This document shows positions 49,064 to 61,745 of a stretch of DNA of 64,000 nucleotides, in pieces. The notes below the pieces were generated by a model, which had not been told where the DNA came from, did no database searches, and saw nothing but the letters and a program-made list of their open reading frames with translations. Source of the DNA: Tetrahymena thermophila SB210 (Eukaryota > Ciliophora > Oligohymenophorea > Hymenostomatida > Tetrahymenidae); assembly GCF_000189635.1 (NCBI RefSeq), contig NW_002476157.1, positions 124,001 to 188,000 of the forward strand, in the 5' to 3' direction. The first letter of the stretch is position 1; the number at the start of each line of letters is the position of its first letter. A program made the position numbers and the translations under genes.

Positions 49064-51872
49064 ATGAGTGACCCTTAATTGAACTCACGTTAGCTCTTAA
49101 GCAAATCTTTTAGTCCTATAACAAAAGATAAGGCTTTAAATTGCATCAGTTATGGATTAGCAGTAAATTATGGTTCAGACAAAAAGAAATTCATTGCCTA
49201 TTAAAACGAAGTTGATCCAGAACTATTGATGCTTTTACCATACAATTAAGCTGTACCTTCCAAATTAGATTTTATAGATTTAACATAAGTAATAGATATT
49301 TAAGAGTTATCTCCGTTTGAGAAAACTCTGAACACTTAATGGCTGATGTTAGAGCTAAAGAATAAAAAGCATTATTTTAGTTTTAATGATTAGGAAGAGA
49401 AAAATCTACTTTGGCAAGCTATCTTAAATATTATCAAGTCAGCAAATGTCTCAAAGCAACAGTAAAATTATTTCTTAATACATTTTAAGCTAATTTTTAA
49501 CGATTTTAACCTAAATTTTATCTTTTATTGTTTAAAAAAGAAACATGAAGGCTGATTATGTCAAGCAAATGGCTTTAGATTTTTTTTCCAAGGCTGATTA
49601 AGATTTATCTGATAATTTAACTTATGAAGAATGCTTAAACTTAATATAAAAACTGAATGTGAACATTAGCAAAAAGGATCTGTTGGAAAAATTCTAATTT
49701 TATGATGAAAACAATGACAAACTTCTCCAAGTGAATGAGTTTGTAGAGATTATTAGAGATTTACTTTCGAAAAGTGAATTAATGCCTTTGTTTAAGAAAT
49801 ATGTGCCTTCTTTTAACGAAAAAAGTAATCTTAACTCACCTGCAATGAAAAAAGAAACATTCTTCAAGTTTATGAAAGCTGAACAAAAACAAGAAGAAAT
49901 TGATCTGAAGTCTCAATAATTTTTAGATATGTATTTCGCTGAAAAAAACAATATAATTTCTTACAATGACTTTATAAATTTGATCTTTAATTATTAAAAT
50001 AATATTTATGATCCAGCAAAGCTTAGTGTTTATTAGGTATTAAATTATTAGCCAATTTATTATCAATATGTTTAATTAATTTATCAAAAAATTAAAATAA
50101 CAAAATAATCATTTAAAATTTTAAAAATCTTTGCTTTTTATAAATATAGGATATGGACCAACCACTAACAGATTATTTCATAAATTCATCCCATAATACA
50201 TATCTCATGGCCAATTAACTAACAGGCGAGTCTAATGTATAGGCATACATTAATGCTTTTAGAAAAGGCTGTAGGTGTATAGAAATCGATGTGTGGGTAA
50301 AATAAATAAATTATTAATTAATTTGTTTCATTTTTGTTAACAAATATTTAATAAAAAAAGGATGGAAGTGAACCAATAGTTACTCATGGTTTTACTTTAA
50401 CATCATCCATAAAGTTTAGAGATGTTGTTTAAACCATTAAAACTTATGGATTTGTCTGGAGTAAATACCCTATCATAATTTCTATAGAAAACCACTGTAA
50501 CCAAGAAAATTAGAAAAAAATGGCAAATATTATGAAAGAAATATTTGGAAGCTCAATATATCTTATCCCTGAAAATTATTCATCCATGAAGTTCTACCCT
50601 AGTCCCAGATAGCTTAAAAAAAAAATAATTATCAAAGCTAAGGGAACACTAAGCCAAATTTTAGAAGAGTCAGTTTAAACTGTAGATTTATAGTTGAAAA
50701 AGCAAAGTAAAAGTACTCCACACTAGAGCAGGAGAATTAGAGATTCTGTTTTGTTTTCTAATATTCACTAACAGGATTAAATAGATTTAAACCAAATCTA
50801 TCACTTTAATATTGAAAAAGCCTTTTCTTAGAATGATGTAGATGATAACACAAATATGCTATATTATTCACCTATGTAACTATTGTAAATTTCAGAATCT
50901 AACAGGTAGTTTAAATCAATCTAGTATGACTAAGAAGATACAGAGAGAACAATTATGGACAGCGACGACGAGACTGACAGCAAGTCTTAAGTTGCATAAG
51001 TCAAGGATTTTTAGAGATGTATTTCCATGGTAGGTGTGAGCTTTACAATGGATATGATCAAATTCTAAAATGGCTCAATTTTCGATATATTTTCGCTAAG
51101 CGAAGAAAAAATTAAATACTTGCTAAAAAAGCATGAAAAAATTATTGTTGATTACCATAAAAAATTTTTCAGTCGTATTTATCCAAAGGGTTCGAGAGTA
51201 GATTCTTCAAATTTCGATCCTTTACCATCATTTATAAGTGGATCTTAAATTATTGCACTTAATTTTTAAACTTGTGATTATCATATGCTAATGTATCTTT
51301 CTAAATTCTAGTAAAATGGTGGAATTTTTAGTGGATATGTTTTGAAACCAAAGTATTTAAGACATAGTCACATTCAACAAATCAATTCAGATGACCATAA
51401 ACTATGTGATGATTTGAACAAAAATAAAAATACTTTGCAAAAATATCCAAGTGACTTTGTAAAACAAATAAAAGAAATAAAAATTACTATTATTAGTGGA
51501 TAGTGCTTAAAAAGGGAAGAAGATGATTCAAAGTCATTTAATCCGTTCATTGAAGTTTCTTTAAAGGGTACAGAGCTAGATGAAAAAAACAACAAAACTT
51601 AAAGAACTAAATCAATAAATAATAATACATTTCATCCTATTTTTAATTCTTCTCCTATCACTTTTAAAGTTGCATGTCCAGAACTTGCAATGATTTCATT
51701 TTAAGTATTTAGTAATGGAATCATAAAAAATGAATTATTCGCATAGTATGCCCTTGATTTTGAGTGTATAAGAGAAGGCTATAGAATAATACCATTATGG
51801 GATAAAGAATTTAAAAAAATAGAACATGGTATGTTGCTTGCACATATTGAAATATTGGATTTATATACATGA
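49064..51872 (+). CDS. phosphoinositide-specific phospholipase C, delta-like (850 aa)
   Basis: Four exons: 49064-49461, 49541-50036, 50150-50296 and 50361-51872. Domain order is that of PLC-delta. A PH-like N-terminal region (about 20-135, with NTQWLMLELKNKKHYFSF) is followed by EF-hand-type helices (about 135-295, including FYDENNDKLLQVNEFVEII) and the X domain (299-455) with FINSSHNTYL and GCRCIEIDVWDG. The second catalytic His is in SIENHC. A polar acidic linker comes next, then the Y domain (about 565-685, with CISMVGVSF and FSRIYPKGSRVDSSNFDP) and a C-terminal C2 domain (IKITIISGQCLKREED onward). Both active-site His residues and the calcium ligands are in place, so it should cleave PIP2 to IP3 and diacylglycerol at the membrane. 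Only one EF-hand loop looks able to bind calcium. Confidence 0.95.
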
Positions 51873-53056
51873 AAATAACTAAAAGTAATTATTTTAAATA
51901 ATAGAACTAGTTTATTTAATTTTAACTAAAAAAAAATAATAATTCAAAAATATGAAAAGTTAATTTGCTTATTTATTTACTCTCAGATAATATTTGTTTA
52001 AAAATACTTTATATAAATTCTTTATTTTAATGTGATTATATATTTTTATAATAACTTGCTTTTATATATTTAAAATTTATCTAAATTTTCATTTCATAGA
52101 TAAACATTTCAATAACAATTTCATTACTTAAATCCCTCACATTTTTTACAAATACATACATTTCATGCTAAAAGAATAATAAATTAAAAATAAATAATGG
52201 ATTAAAAATATTTTAAAATTATATTATTAATCAAAAATATTAAAAAGGAAGCTTGACTTTTTTTTTTGATTGACCAAGGTTTAAAAAATTACATTCATTT
52301 TGAAGCTAGTAAATTGAATGAATTCGAATTTCTACAAAATTTGAAAATATATACTTTCCATTCATCTTTATCAATAAATATTATTTTTAGTCAAAGGAAA
52401 GCTACTTTTTTATTTATTTGATTAATAGAACAATTCCAGAATATTTTTAATCTAATCTATTTTTATTATTTATTTATTACTTTTTAAGCATAAAATAGTA
52501 GGGCTTGTAAAAAATATGGGGGATCATTTTGGAAAAAAGAGATACTCATAGACAGATAAAAATATAGTATATCGGTTGAAAATACTAGAAAAAATCGATT
52601 TTTTAAAAATCATAGATCATCTGATTGGTGCACAACTAATATTCATTGTAAGTTATAAATATTTAAAGACTATAAATTATTGGCATTTAAAGTTTAATAA
52701 ATGGTATGAGGTCTAACTCTTAAGCTTAATTATATATTTTATATAAGCATCCTTAATTTTATAATGATATGAAATGATTTATATTTATTTATTTGATTGA
52801 TATGATGCAAAATGAATTTTAAATAGAAAAAATCAATTTAATTTAGTTGAATAATTGTAAAAGTAAACAAATTTATTAAAAGTAAGTAGTTATACAAATT
52901 TATTAACATTAATTTATTAATTTAGAGTAAGTATATTTTATAAATTCTATTTTTAAGTTATTATTTCTTTATTTATTTTTTATATTTTAAAAAGCTTTAT
53001 TTTTACAAATGAGCTAAATAAATAAATAATTAATTTTAATTCATTTATGGAAATGT
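51873..53056. other. intergenic region with one possible orphan exon
   Basis: Mostly AT-rich. 52516-52647 on the plus strand is an exception: an ATG-led 44-codon stretch of more even composition (MGDHFGKKRYSQTDKN...IDHLIGAQ) ending at a GT donor (GTAAGTTATA). No partner exon was found downstream, so it may be a gene relic. Confidence 0.4.
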
Positions 53057-54574
53057 TCAATAATTAATGATTATGCTTGCTTTTTATTGTAATTTAATTT
53101 CAGTTTACATTTTTTCAATCTATTTTTCTAATTCTTACACTTTTTTCTTATACTCATTGTATAGTGTTTTGTTTTTATTTTATGAGAAAATCTGTAAATT
53201 CATAATACCCTTAGCTTATTCAAATTTTTTCAAAGCTAATTCATATATGTGCTGCTCTAACAAAATTTTAGTAATAACCAAAAGGCAATTTAGATTATAA
53301 TAGTCTCCAGTAAAATTTTTTATTTCTTAACATAGCTTTCTAAAATCTTTTGAATTACTACCATATAGCTTGAATGTGACAAGGATATAATAAAAAAGTA
53401 GCTCAAGATAGTCCTTATTACATTTTGAGTCATTATATCTCAAAATATAGCACTGATTAAGATATTCGTAAGCTAGTTTATAATTTTTTTCTTCAAACTC
53501 TATTTGGCCAAGGTATTAGAAAAAAGGAGGATACATATATCTAGGTGAGTTTGATTCTAATGATTTTAAAATTTTTTTTGCTTCAATTATCTTTTTGTTC
53601 CTACAATATATTCTAGCAATATTCGATTAGCAGTAAAAATATATCTTGTCTTTTTCTTTCTCAGTGCTATCTGTTTCTATTTTAATTTAGTTTAGACACT
53701 TCTAAAAATACTCCATAGCCTTTTCATTATTTTCAACATATTTATAGCTACATGCTAACTGATAATACAATATAGACAAATTAAAAATTAATTCCTAGTT
53801 AGATGGTTCTGGCGTTTGTGGTGTGGGCATAAATGGTAAAATTTGAGTACATTTATCCTTAAGCTTTTACTTTTACAATAAAAAGTCTATAAGAGTCTGA
53901 ATATCTTCTCTGACAGTTGGTGAGTTTGTCATCTTTAATTTAAATTTAGTAATTTCGAATAAATCGTTTGCATTTGAAGGGTTTAAATTATTCCTTAAAT
54001 AATTAGTATATGGTTCTAGGTTAAGAAGTAAAAGTTTGTGAATTTTTTCATTGTAGTAAGCTTTACATAAAATTGATAAAGTTTTTAAATACTCATTAGA
54101 ATCAATTCCATAACACTCAGCTTTTAAATTTTTAAGATCCTCTAAAGTTTTTAAAAATTCTTTTTTCATAAAAACACTTTCATAAATTTGATAAAGATAA
54201 GTCAACTTTTAGCATTTCTAAAAGTTAGATTTTTCTTAAATATTTTATTTTGAGTTAATTTGACTTTCAAAAATGTTAATAAAATGTATAAAGTGCAATC
54301 TTTTCATTTTATATTAATTAACTAATTTTTAATTATATTTTTCATTATTATAATTGTTTTAATAATAATTAGCATTTAATAACTATTATTCTAAAAAAGT
54401 TAAGGAGTTATTTAAGATTGTGCCTTCATGCTAATTTTACTTGAAAATTTCTTGCAGTTCATTTTAAATATTAAAAATAGCTTCTTAAATGTTTCCTTTT
54501 TATATCAAGTTATATAGCTATTCATGAAATTAAATATATTTATTCTCATCTATGCTTTCGTTATCGTTAATCAT
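53057..54574 (-). CDS. TPR/helical-repeat protein, 5' end uncertain (at least 505 aa)
   Basis: An open frame runs on the minus strand to TGA at 53057. The first in-frame ATG considered safe is at 54574. The open frame continues upstream to an AG acceptor at 54716, so a further 5' exon is likely. The N-terminal part (FHEQLYNLIQKGNIQEAIFN) resembles a CTLH-like helical module. The rest is a run of paired helices with TPR features, best seen in NLSILYYQLACSYKYVENNE-KAMEYFQKCL, YFYCQSNIARIYCRNKK and FFQYLGQIEFEEKNYKLAYE. The C-terminus is a short coiled coil. It is probably a scaffold for protein complexes; partners are unknown. Confidence 0.72.
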
Positions 54575-54978
54575 AGTGCTAGATGCTATTCCAACACTAG
54601 ATTTATCCTTGAATATTTTTTTAGATAAATTTTAAAAAATGTTAATGATTTAATCTCTTTCTCTTTGTCTGATTTAGTTTTCAATATTTTAGTCTTTATT
54701 TAATATGGAGTAACACTAAGTTTAGTTATTTATTCATTAAAAATGGATTTAATAAAATTTTAGATAATATTGAAATATTTGTTAAGACTCAAAAAAATTA
54801 TTGCTTAAATTTACTAAAAAAATATATATTTATACTTGCAAAGGTGTATTTGAAAAACTTAATATATATTTTGACCATATTAAATTAAGAAAAAATTCGA
54901 GAAAAAATAAATAAATGAAGTTAATTGCTTACTAATTCATTAGTAATTTTAATGTTTGTTTATTTTTCTCATCTATTT

Positions 54979-57012
54979 TCATTCAATCAAAAATATATTA
55001 AGTAAATAAATTATTTTTTTGCATAATGAATGCATTTTTTTAAATTGAAATGAGCTAAATTTTTTTGTTTCTTAACAATAAAACAATAAATGCCAATATT
55101 AAAAATTAATTACACTCTAAAGAGAACTAAAAGAAACAGCAAGAGAATTGTAACTTATAATAATAGTTTAGGATGATAAATTAGGAAGTGCGATCTTCTC
55201 ATTTAGGAAAACGTTATACACTTTTAAGATTTCTAAAAATAAAGTTAAAGTTTATTCTTGATTAAATAATTTGAAGCCCAAAGAAATCTAGCCAGTGTAC
55301 TATATGATATCTTCAACTGTAAAAAAATCTTCTACTTCTCTGAGTAAGTAAATGTCATTTTCTTCATGTTTGTAGAAATAAATTTTTTTTTTAATTACAG
55401 AAGGTATTAATATTCGATCAAATACTAAGTTTGATAAGAGCATCTCCTAAAAAATTAAAGAGCACTCTTCAAAACATTAAAACCTCAAGAATTAATATTA
55501 TTTTTTATCTTGTGTGTCCCTTAAATACAAAATATTTTACAAATTTTCAAATTTATTTGATTTTTAATTTTTATTTATAGAGGGTAAATCTACATCGCTA
55601 AAATTGAAATTAGGAATATCAGATGATTTAGAATTGTATATTTTACTCTTGATAATTTACTTTTTGAATTTTTCTAAAGATATTTCTACCGATTCATAAT
55701 CTTCTTTTTCTTAAATATTTAGTTTGATCTAAAATATATCTTAATTCTTGTTTTATGAGCTATTTGAATTGAAATATTAATCTTGATCTAAATCAAAGTC
55801 ATCTGCTTTATTTTTTTTACTACTTTCAGATCCTATACCTTATGTTATTTTATTTACTTTTATTTAGCACTATTTCATAGGTTCCTTATTGAAATAAACT
55901 GGTATATTTTAAATCAAGGAAAATTTTTTCTCTTTGTGGAAGTACTACAATTAATGCTTTTCATCTTTGCTTTTAGAATTTACATTTTAATTGATATTTG
56001 ATGGATTGCTGTTATCACTACTTAAAGCATCCGATTCATAATTTATCTACTTTACTTTAAATTTGTTATCAACAGTTGCGTCTAAATTCCTATTGAGATC
56101 CTTTTGAGACAATTTTGTTTGACTAATATAACTATTTAGATAATGCTGTTATTCACCTTTAGAAGAAGAAGTTGTGTTCTTTTTAACAATATTGGATCTA
56201 TACCTTAAGTTATGATTTTAATTATTATGATTTTAATTATCTTCTTCGTCACTCCATTCTTTGCTACCAAAACTTTCAACATTTAAAATTGGATTATTCA
56301 TACTGGTATCTGGATTTAAATGTCTTTGAATATTACTAAGATCGAATTATAAGCTTTGATCTTGTAACATATCTCTAGAACTATAATCTATATAATTTTA
56401 TTTTTACTTTTATTTTAAATCTATTTGTTAGCATTAAACTTCACTTATTTTATCAGATTTATGCTCTTTTTAATTCTCAATATTATAATTTATAAAGCTC
56501 TCTTCGTTGATTAACCTATTTGATAAGTTAATATCTTTATTTTATTGATTACTCAGATCAAGCGAGGCTTCAATTTGTATATAATTTTGTATGACTACAT
56601 CCTAAGGCTTTGGCTCAGATATTGTATTCTAACTAGAACTCTCTACTCCAACCAATCTTTTTTATCTAAAAAATTAACCGTTATTATTACTTTAATCTTA
56701 ATCAGCACGGGTATTATTTAATTGACTGAATGAGATATCTTAATATTCGTTTCCATTTTTTTAATTATTTGTTTAAATTTAAACTCGATTTACTGTTGTT
56801 ATTGCTTTTTTAATAAAAGTTTATTTGATTTATTTATTACTATTCACATTGCTATTATTTTTTGTATTAACTTTGGTAACTTAAGATGCAATTTATGGAT
56901 CTTATGAACAAGTAAAACTCCTAATTATAGAATCTATTTATTCAGTGCTCTATTATATCTCAAGCTACTTTTTAGCTTAAGGTTTGAACTAATTTTCGCT
57001 TTAAATATTCAT
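54979..57012 (-). CDS. Asn/Gln-rich protein with a possible decayed kinase-like C-terminus (677 aa)
   Basis: One ATG...TGA frame of 678 codons. The first about 500 residues are polar and low in complexity, with many Asn, Gln and Ser and patches such as SKEWSDEEDNQNHNN. The last 150 residues are better ordered. A segment reading LFLEILKVYNVFLNEKIALP then TIIISYNSLAVSF has the spacing of a kinase catalytic-loop region, but HRD, K, N and DFG are absent. If it is a kinase relative, it is a pseudokinase. The final about 45 residues are AT-biased and may be intron read as coding, so the true 3' end could differ. Confidence 0.6.
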
Positions 57013-57842
57013 AAAAAACTAAGCGAAATATCTTTATGGTAATTGTTTGACTTCAAATTTAATTCAATAGATAATAAAATTTTTATGTGTATTAATTTTG
57101 CTGGTTTTTATTAACAATAATATAATAATTCCTAATATAAACAAAATAAAGTACATATCTATATTAAAATTAGTGGTTATCATGTACTTTGAGAATGAAT
57201 AAGCATATAATATTTTCTGTATTCGTTAAAATGTTGCGCTAAAAAGTTAAACAATAAACACTATCAAGTTTCTATGTATTCAAATTATTAATTGCAATAA
57301 CCCATATAATCAAGGGTTACAAAAACTAAATATTAAAAAGAAATTAAATAAATATAAAGCAATATCCTAAAATAAAAAGGATAATTCTAACTTTATCAAC
57401 CTTAAATAGAAATAAAGAAATCAATTTTAATCACCAATTTTAATTTATTACTCAAATTAGAATGGATAAAACAAAACTAATAATTTTTATAAAAGAAGAA
57501 AAAAACAGAAAAATTTAATAATCTAATTAGGAGTAAATTTTCTAAATAGATAAATGAATGGTCATAAAATCCAATGAATTATCTAAGGCAATTTTAATCA
57601 TAACTTAAAAAATACTTAGATTTACACAAATAAAGCCAAATAAATTTTAATAATAGACAATTTAGATTTTTTTTGTAACAGAGAAAAGTTAATTTTTACA
57701 AGAAATATTCAAGCTATCAAAAATTATGTTTTTACTCTTAAGCTTTGAAATATCTTAATTAAATCAGATATTTAGTTAGATCAAATAAATGTTTTTCTTT
57801 GACTTTTAAATAGAACTAAATTTATCCTTTTATAGATACTTT
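57013..57842. other. intergenic spacer
   Basis: AT-rich. No gene seen. Confidence 0.5.
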
Positions 57843-60800
57843 TCATTATTTATTAATAGAATTATAAGTATTAGTATTAAAGCCTTAATTTGAATTTGAG
57901 AGCTGCATCTAAATATTGATAGATTCGTTTGAAATAAGAGCAAGCTGACTCAGTTTAAATTTTTATCTGCTCAGATTATTTTGGTTACTAAAATGTTTAA
58001 AGTTTTATTAAATTTGTCCTTTGTTATTTATATTTTATTATGCTGGCGACATTCCCTATAAGGTATTTTTCTATCCTAAGCGCATAATTTTTTTATTATT
58101 TTAAGACTTTGAGCTGAACTAGGTGTCTTTTAAGACAGATATTGTTGAATTTAAAAAATTCTTTTTAGTACCCAAACCACTCTACGCAGCTCTACTCAAG
58201 GTGGGCTCTACGCTTTTAGAAGGGAGTACAAAGTGCTAGTATGTCTTTCTCAACTCGTGGTCATTAAAAGTGTTACTTTTATTTTCTTTCGATGAAACAT
58301 CAAGGATATCTGAGTTAAGAAAATCATTTAGTCTATTTTATTTTTCTTCTCGAATTCCCTCTAAAATATCTACACTTTAATTTAAATATTTTTTTGTATT
58401 GAATTTCTTATTTTATAATTCTGATTTTATCGAAGTTGGAAGTTGTATTTCTTTATTATTTTCGAAAGAGTAACTGAGTGATGGTTTTGAAAATAATTCT
58501 TTTTCTTTTGAATTTGATGAAGAGTATTATGGAGAGCAATTTATGTCAATCCCATGTTCTAATGACTATGAATGGAGATTATTCTTCATATAATATTAAT
58601 TAGAAGAAGGTAAAGTTGAAATTTCACCTGTTGTATTCAAATGTTGAGAAACTGTTATCTATCTTCCTCCAAACCTTAGAGACTGCCTCTATTTATTTTT
58701 ATCAAGATTTTCAGATTGATTTGCTGCTTTAAGTACAATTTAATATGGAATTGACTAATTAAGAACAGACATAGTTTAGATTAATGTGTTCTGTCTCATA
58801 CCATTTTCGCTATTTAATGAATTCCTTTTATTATTTTCTTTATTGTTCGAATATGTGCAGTTCTTTAAAAAATTTTAAGTAGTGGTTAAGGGCATATCTC
58901 TCTGCTTAGGGGAAGATGACTGTTCTTAATTTTAGACTTACGATTAAGGAAATAAACTTTGGTTTAGATTTTCTATTTTACCAGATGAATTAAAAGTAAC
59001 AGCCGCTTGAATTTTTTTCTCAAGCTATGAGTGTAGAAAAGCAATTTCTGATCCTAGTTTAATAGTTATATCACTGACTCTTTCTTCATGCATCCTCAGT
59101 AAATTATTGTATTCCTGCTTCATGTTTGATACAAATCTTTTGTTTTCTTCTAATTCCATATTTAGCTTTGTTTCGTATTGAGTACTTAACTCCTTTTTAA
59201 TAGCTTGCTCTATCTACTTGACTTCAATTTATTGCAGCTTCTAAGAGTCTAAATCTTTTAGGTTTTAGAATAATCTGTTAATTTAATTCTATAAAATATT
59301 TTTAAAATCCTCCGATTCATTCCCTATTCTATTCTGGTTTGCCTTTTGTAAAGCAACATTCTCTTTAAGAGCTTTTTCAAGCTATGTCTAAAGATTTACT
59401 TTTTCCTTTAGCTCAGTGTTCATTAAATTTGAAATTTAATTTATTAGGATTTGTATTTTTAGCTCTTTCATTCTACTATCAAGAACTAATGCAAAATACT
59501 CTGTTGCCTTTAAAGTAAATTGCTTTTTTTCTTCAAAAGGTAGATCCAAAACTCTTGAATCTTTTTCTATAGTTAATCTTATTTCTTTAAAAAATGAATT
59601 ATGATACTATTTATCAATATTGTCTTTAATAGCTGAGAGCGTCTTCTCAAAATTAGCTTAGAAATCACTCATCATTCTCGAGCAAAACGATTACATTTAC
59701 CAGAAATCATAACTAATAAAATTATTAGCATTTTTCGTATTTTACACATGTGATTACTTTAATTATGTCTTATTTTGCATATTAAACTGTTACGATTGCT
59801 CAAATAATTATTCTATTGATTGATCTTGATTTATTTCTAAACCAATTGTATTAAATATACTGCTATTATTATATTATGTTTTCTATCCTGACAATAACTA
59901 GTTTTATTAATTTTAAATTTAATTACTTATATTAAAATGCTTAGAAGTATTTAAAGAGATTTTCTCTACCTTTAAAGATTGATTCAATTAATCTTGCATA
60001 TGATTTTAATTTTTATTTGATTGAGTTATTGAGATAATTTCTCTCTTCAGATTTTATATTTATTGCTCTAATTTTAGCTGAGACTCACACTACTCTTTTT
60101 CTATAATTTACCTCAGTTCTTACTCTTTCTGAAGCCTCTACTTTATTTCAATAAGCTCTTATTTATTCTCTTCATACATCAAACTCATTATTTGAGCTTT
60201 CTCTTAATACTGAAGAGATTCTTTTTGAAAGTTATGCACCATATCCAAATAATTTTAATTTGACTCTTTTAACTCTATAACTTGATCTTTGAGAGCTTAA
60301 TTTTCATTACTTTATAAGTTAACAGCATTCTATAGCTTAAGATTTTGCTACATTATTTCTTATATTTTATGTTCAGTTGCTTCGACTGTTCTCTACACGT
60401 TTTATTGGTAATCTTCATAAGCTTTTTATAGATAGTATTTAGGTCCATTTGTTATATTTTGCTCAAGCTCACATAACTTTTAGGAAACTTTGTAATAATT
60501 GTTCTTCCAATCAGTAACTTATTTCTCGTAATACTATTTTTAATTTTAAATTTGCATATTATGTTAATCATTTTTCGTTATATTATTTTTTTCATGTAAT
60601 TTGATAAGCTTAGCAGTGTCATTTCTCATTGTTTCTATCTTTAACGTGCTATTCTCAATTTCGTGTTTGATTTTTTGCTCCAAAGAATATATTTTTTAAG
60701 ACAAACCTAAATTCTACTTTTTGTATTCTTTAATTTAGTTAGAAAGGTACTAAATATTCTTCTCTAATAGCTCATTATTATTTACAAATTCCTTCTTTTG

Positions 60801-61745
60801 ATTTTCTGATTCGTTTAACTATTTTTACAATCGCTATGTAATTTAATCTTATAAAATATCTTTTTGTTTTATTAAAGAAAGCACTTTAGCTGAGAACTCA
60901 TGTAAGAGAGTTTAATATTATGATTACATTTATTCATTCTACTTCTAATGCAATTAAATAATTTAATCTTTTTCAATTAGTTCTTACTATCTTTCTTCAT
61001 TGAGTTTTTGATATAAATTAACTTTGTTATTTAATTTTGAGAGATGCTAAATATAGTTTGAATTATCTTACTATATTATCTACTATTCTATTTTCATCAT
61101 CCTAATTTCATTTGTCAAACTTATATTCTTAGTAATCACTTCTTAATAAGTTTATCCATTTTTATAATTTTTGAATAATCTGGTATATTTCTAGCAAATG
61201 CTATGATCTGCGCTTAAGATATCCAAAAGTTCAGCATTTTTACTCATAACATCAGCAATCTAAGAGGAATATTCGTTTATTTATTACTCAACCTAGCATT
61301 TAAATAATTCTAATTGATATTTGTATTTATGATTTAGTTCCTTAACTTAAATCTCATGATCGATAAGCAACTAATCATATTTTAACTTAATTCTCTTTAT
61401 TTCCGACACTAAATTATTTTCTTATGTTTCTTTTTTTTATATTTATGTCTTTAAGTTCATAATCTACTAATTATAAGTTATACTATACTATTCTATTTCT
61501 AATTCATAAAAAAGCTTCAAATTACTCGTAATCGCATTTAAGGTGTTTTCATCTACAAAATCTAAGTCTATTTTCTCCTCTTTAGCATCTTTTTTCTTCT
61601 ATTTCTTTACAGGAGAACAGCTCTATGATTTATCTGCATTTAAAAGCGAAAATCGCCTTCGTTCAATCTTTTAATCAAACTAGCTGTTATTATTTGCACT
61701 TTATTGCTCTAATAACAGTTGGTTTTATACTTATCCAAATTACAT
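57843..61745 (-). CDS. large coiled-coil protein (1,300 aa), basal-body/cytoskeleton-like
   Basis: An intronless minus-strand frame of 1,301 codons with no internal TGA. After a short basic N-terminus (FDQKIERRRFSLLNADK) comes coiled coil from about residue 85 to 600. A break of about 90 residues rich in Asn/Gln follows, then a globular-looking helical block (FISYDFWQMQSFCSRMMSDF, SRVLDLPFEEKKQFTLKATE) and a second coiled coil to about residue 960. The remaining about 340 residues are Ser/Asn/Gln-rich, with scattered basic and SP/TP sites. The plan fits centrosomal, basal-body or striated-fibre scaffolds, but no named family can be assigned from sequence alone. High Gln content and many TAA/TAG codons show how the reassigned code is used. 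Confidence 0.85.

Noticed and set aside
55092..55260. Small basic plus-strand frame (MPILKINYTLKRTKRNSKR...)
   Set aside because: It is antisense to the longer minus-strand frame 54979-57012 and has no domain or clear splice partner.
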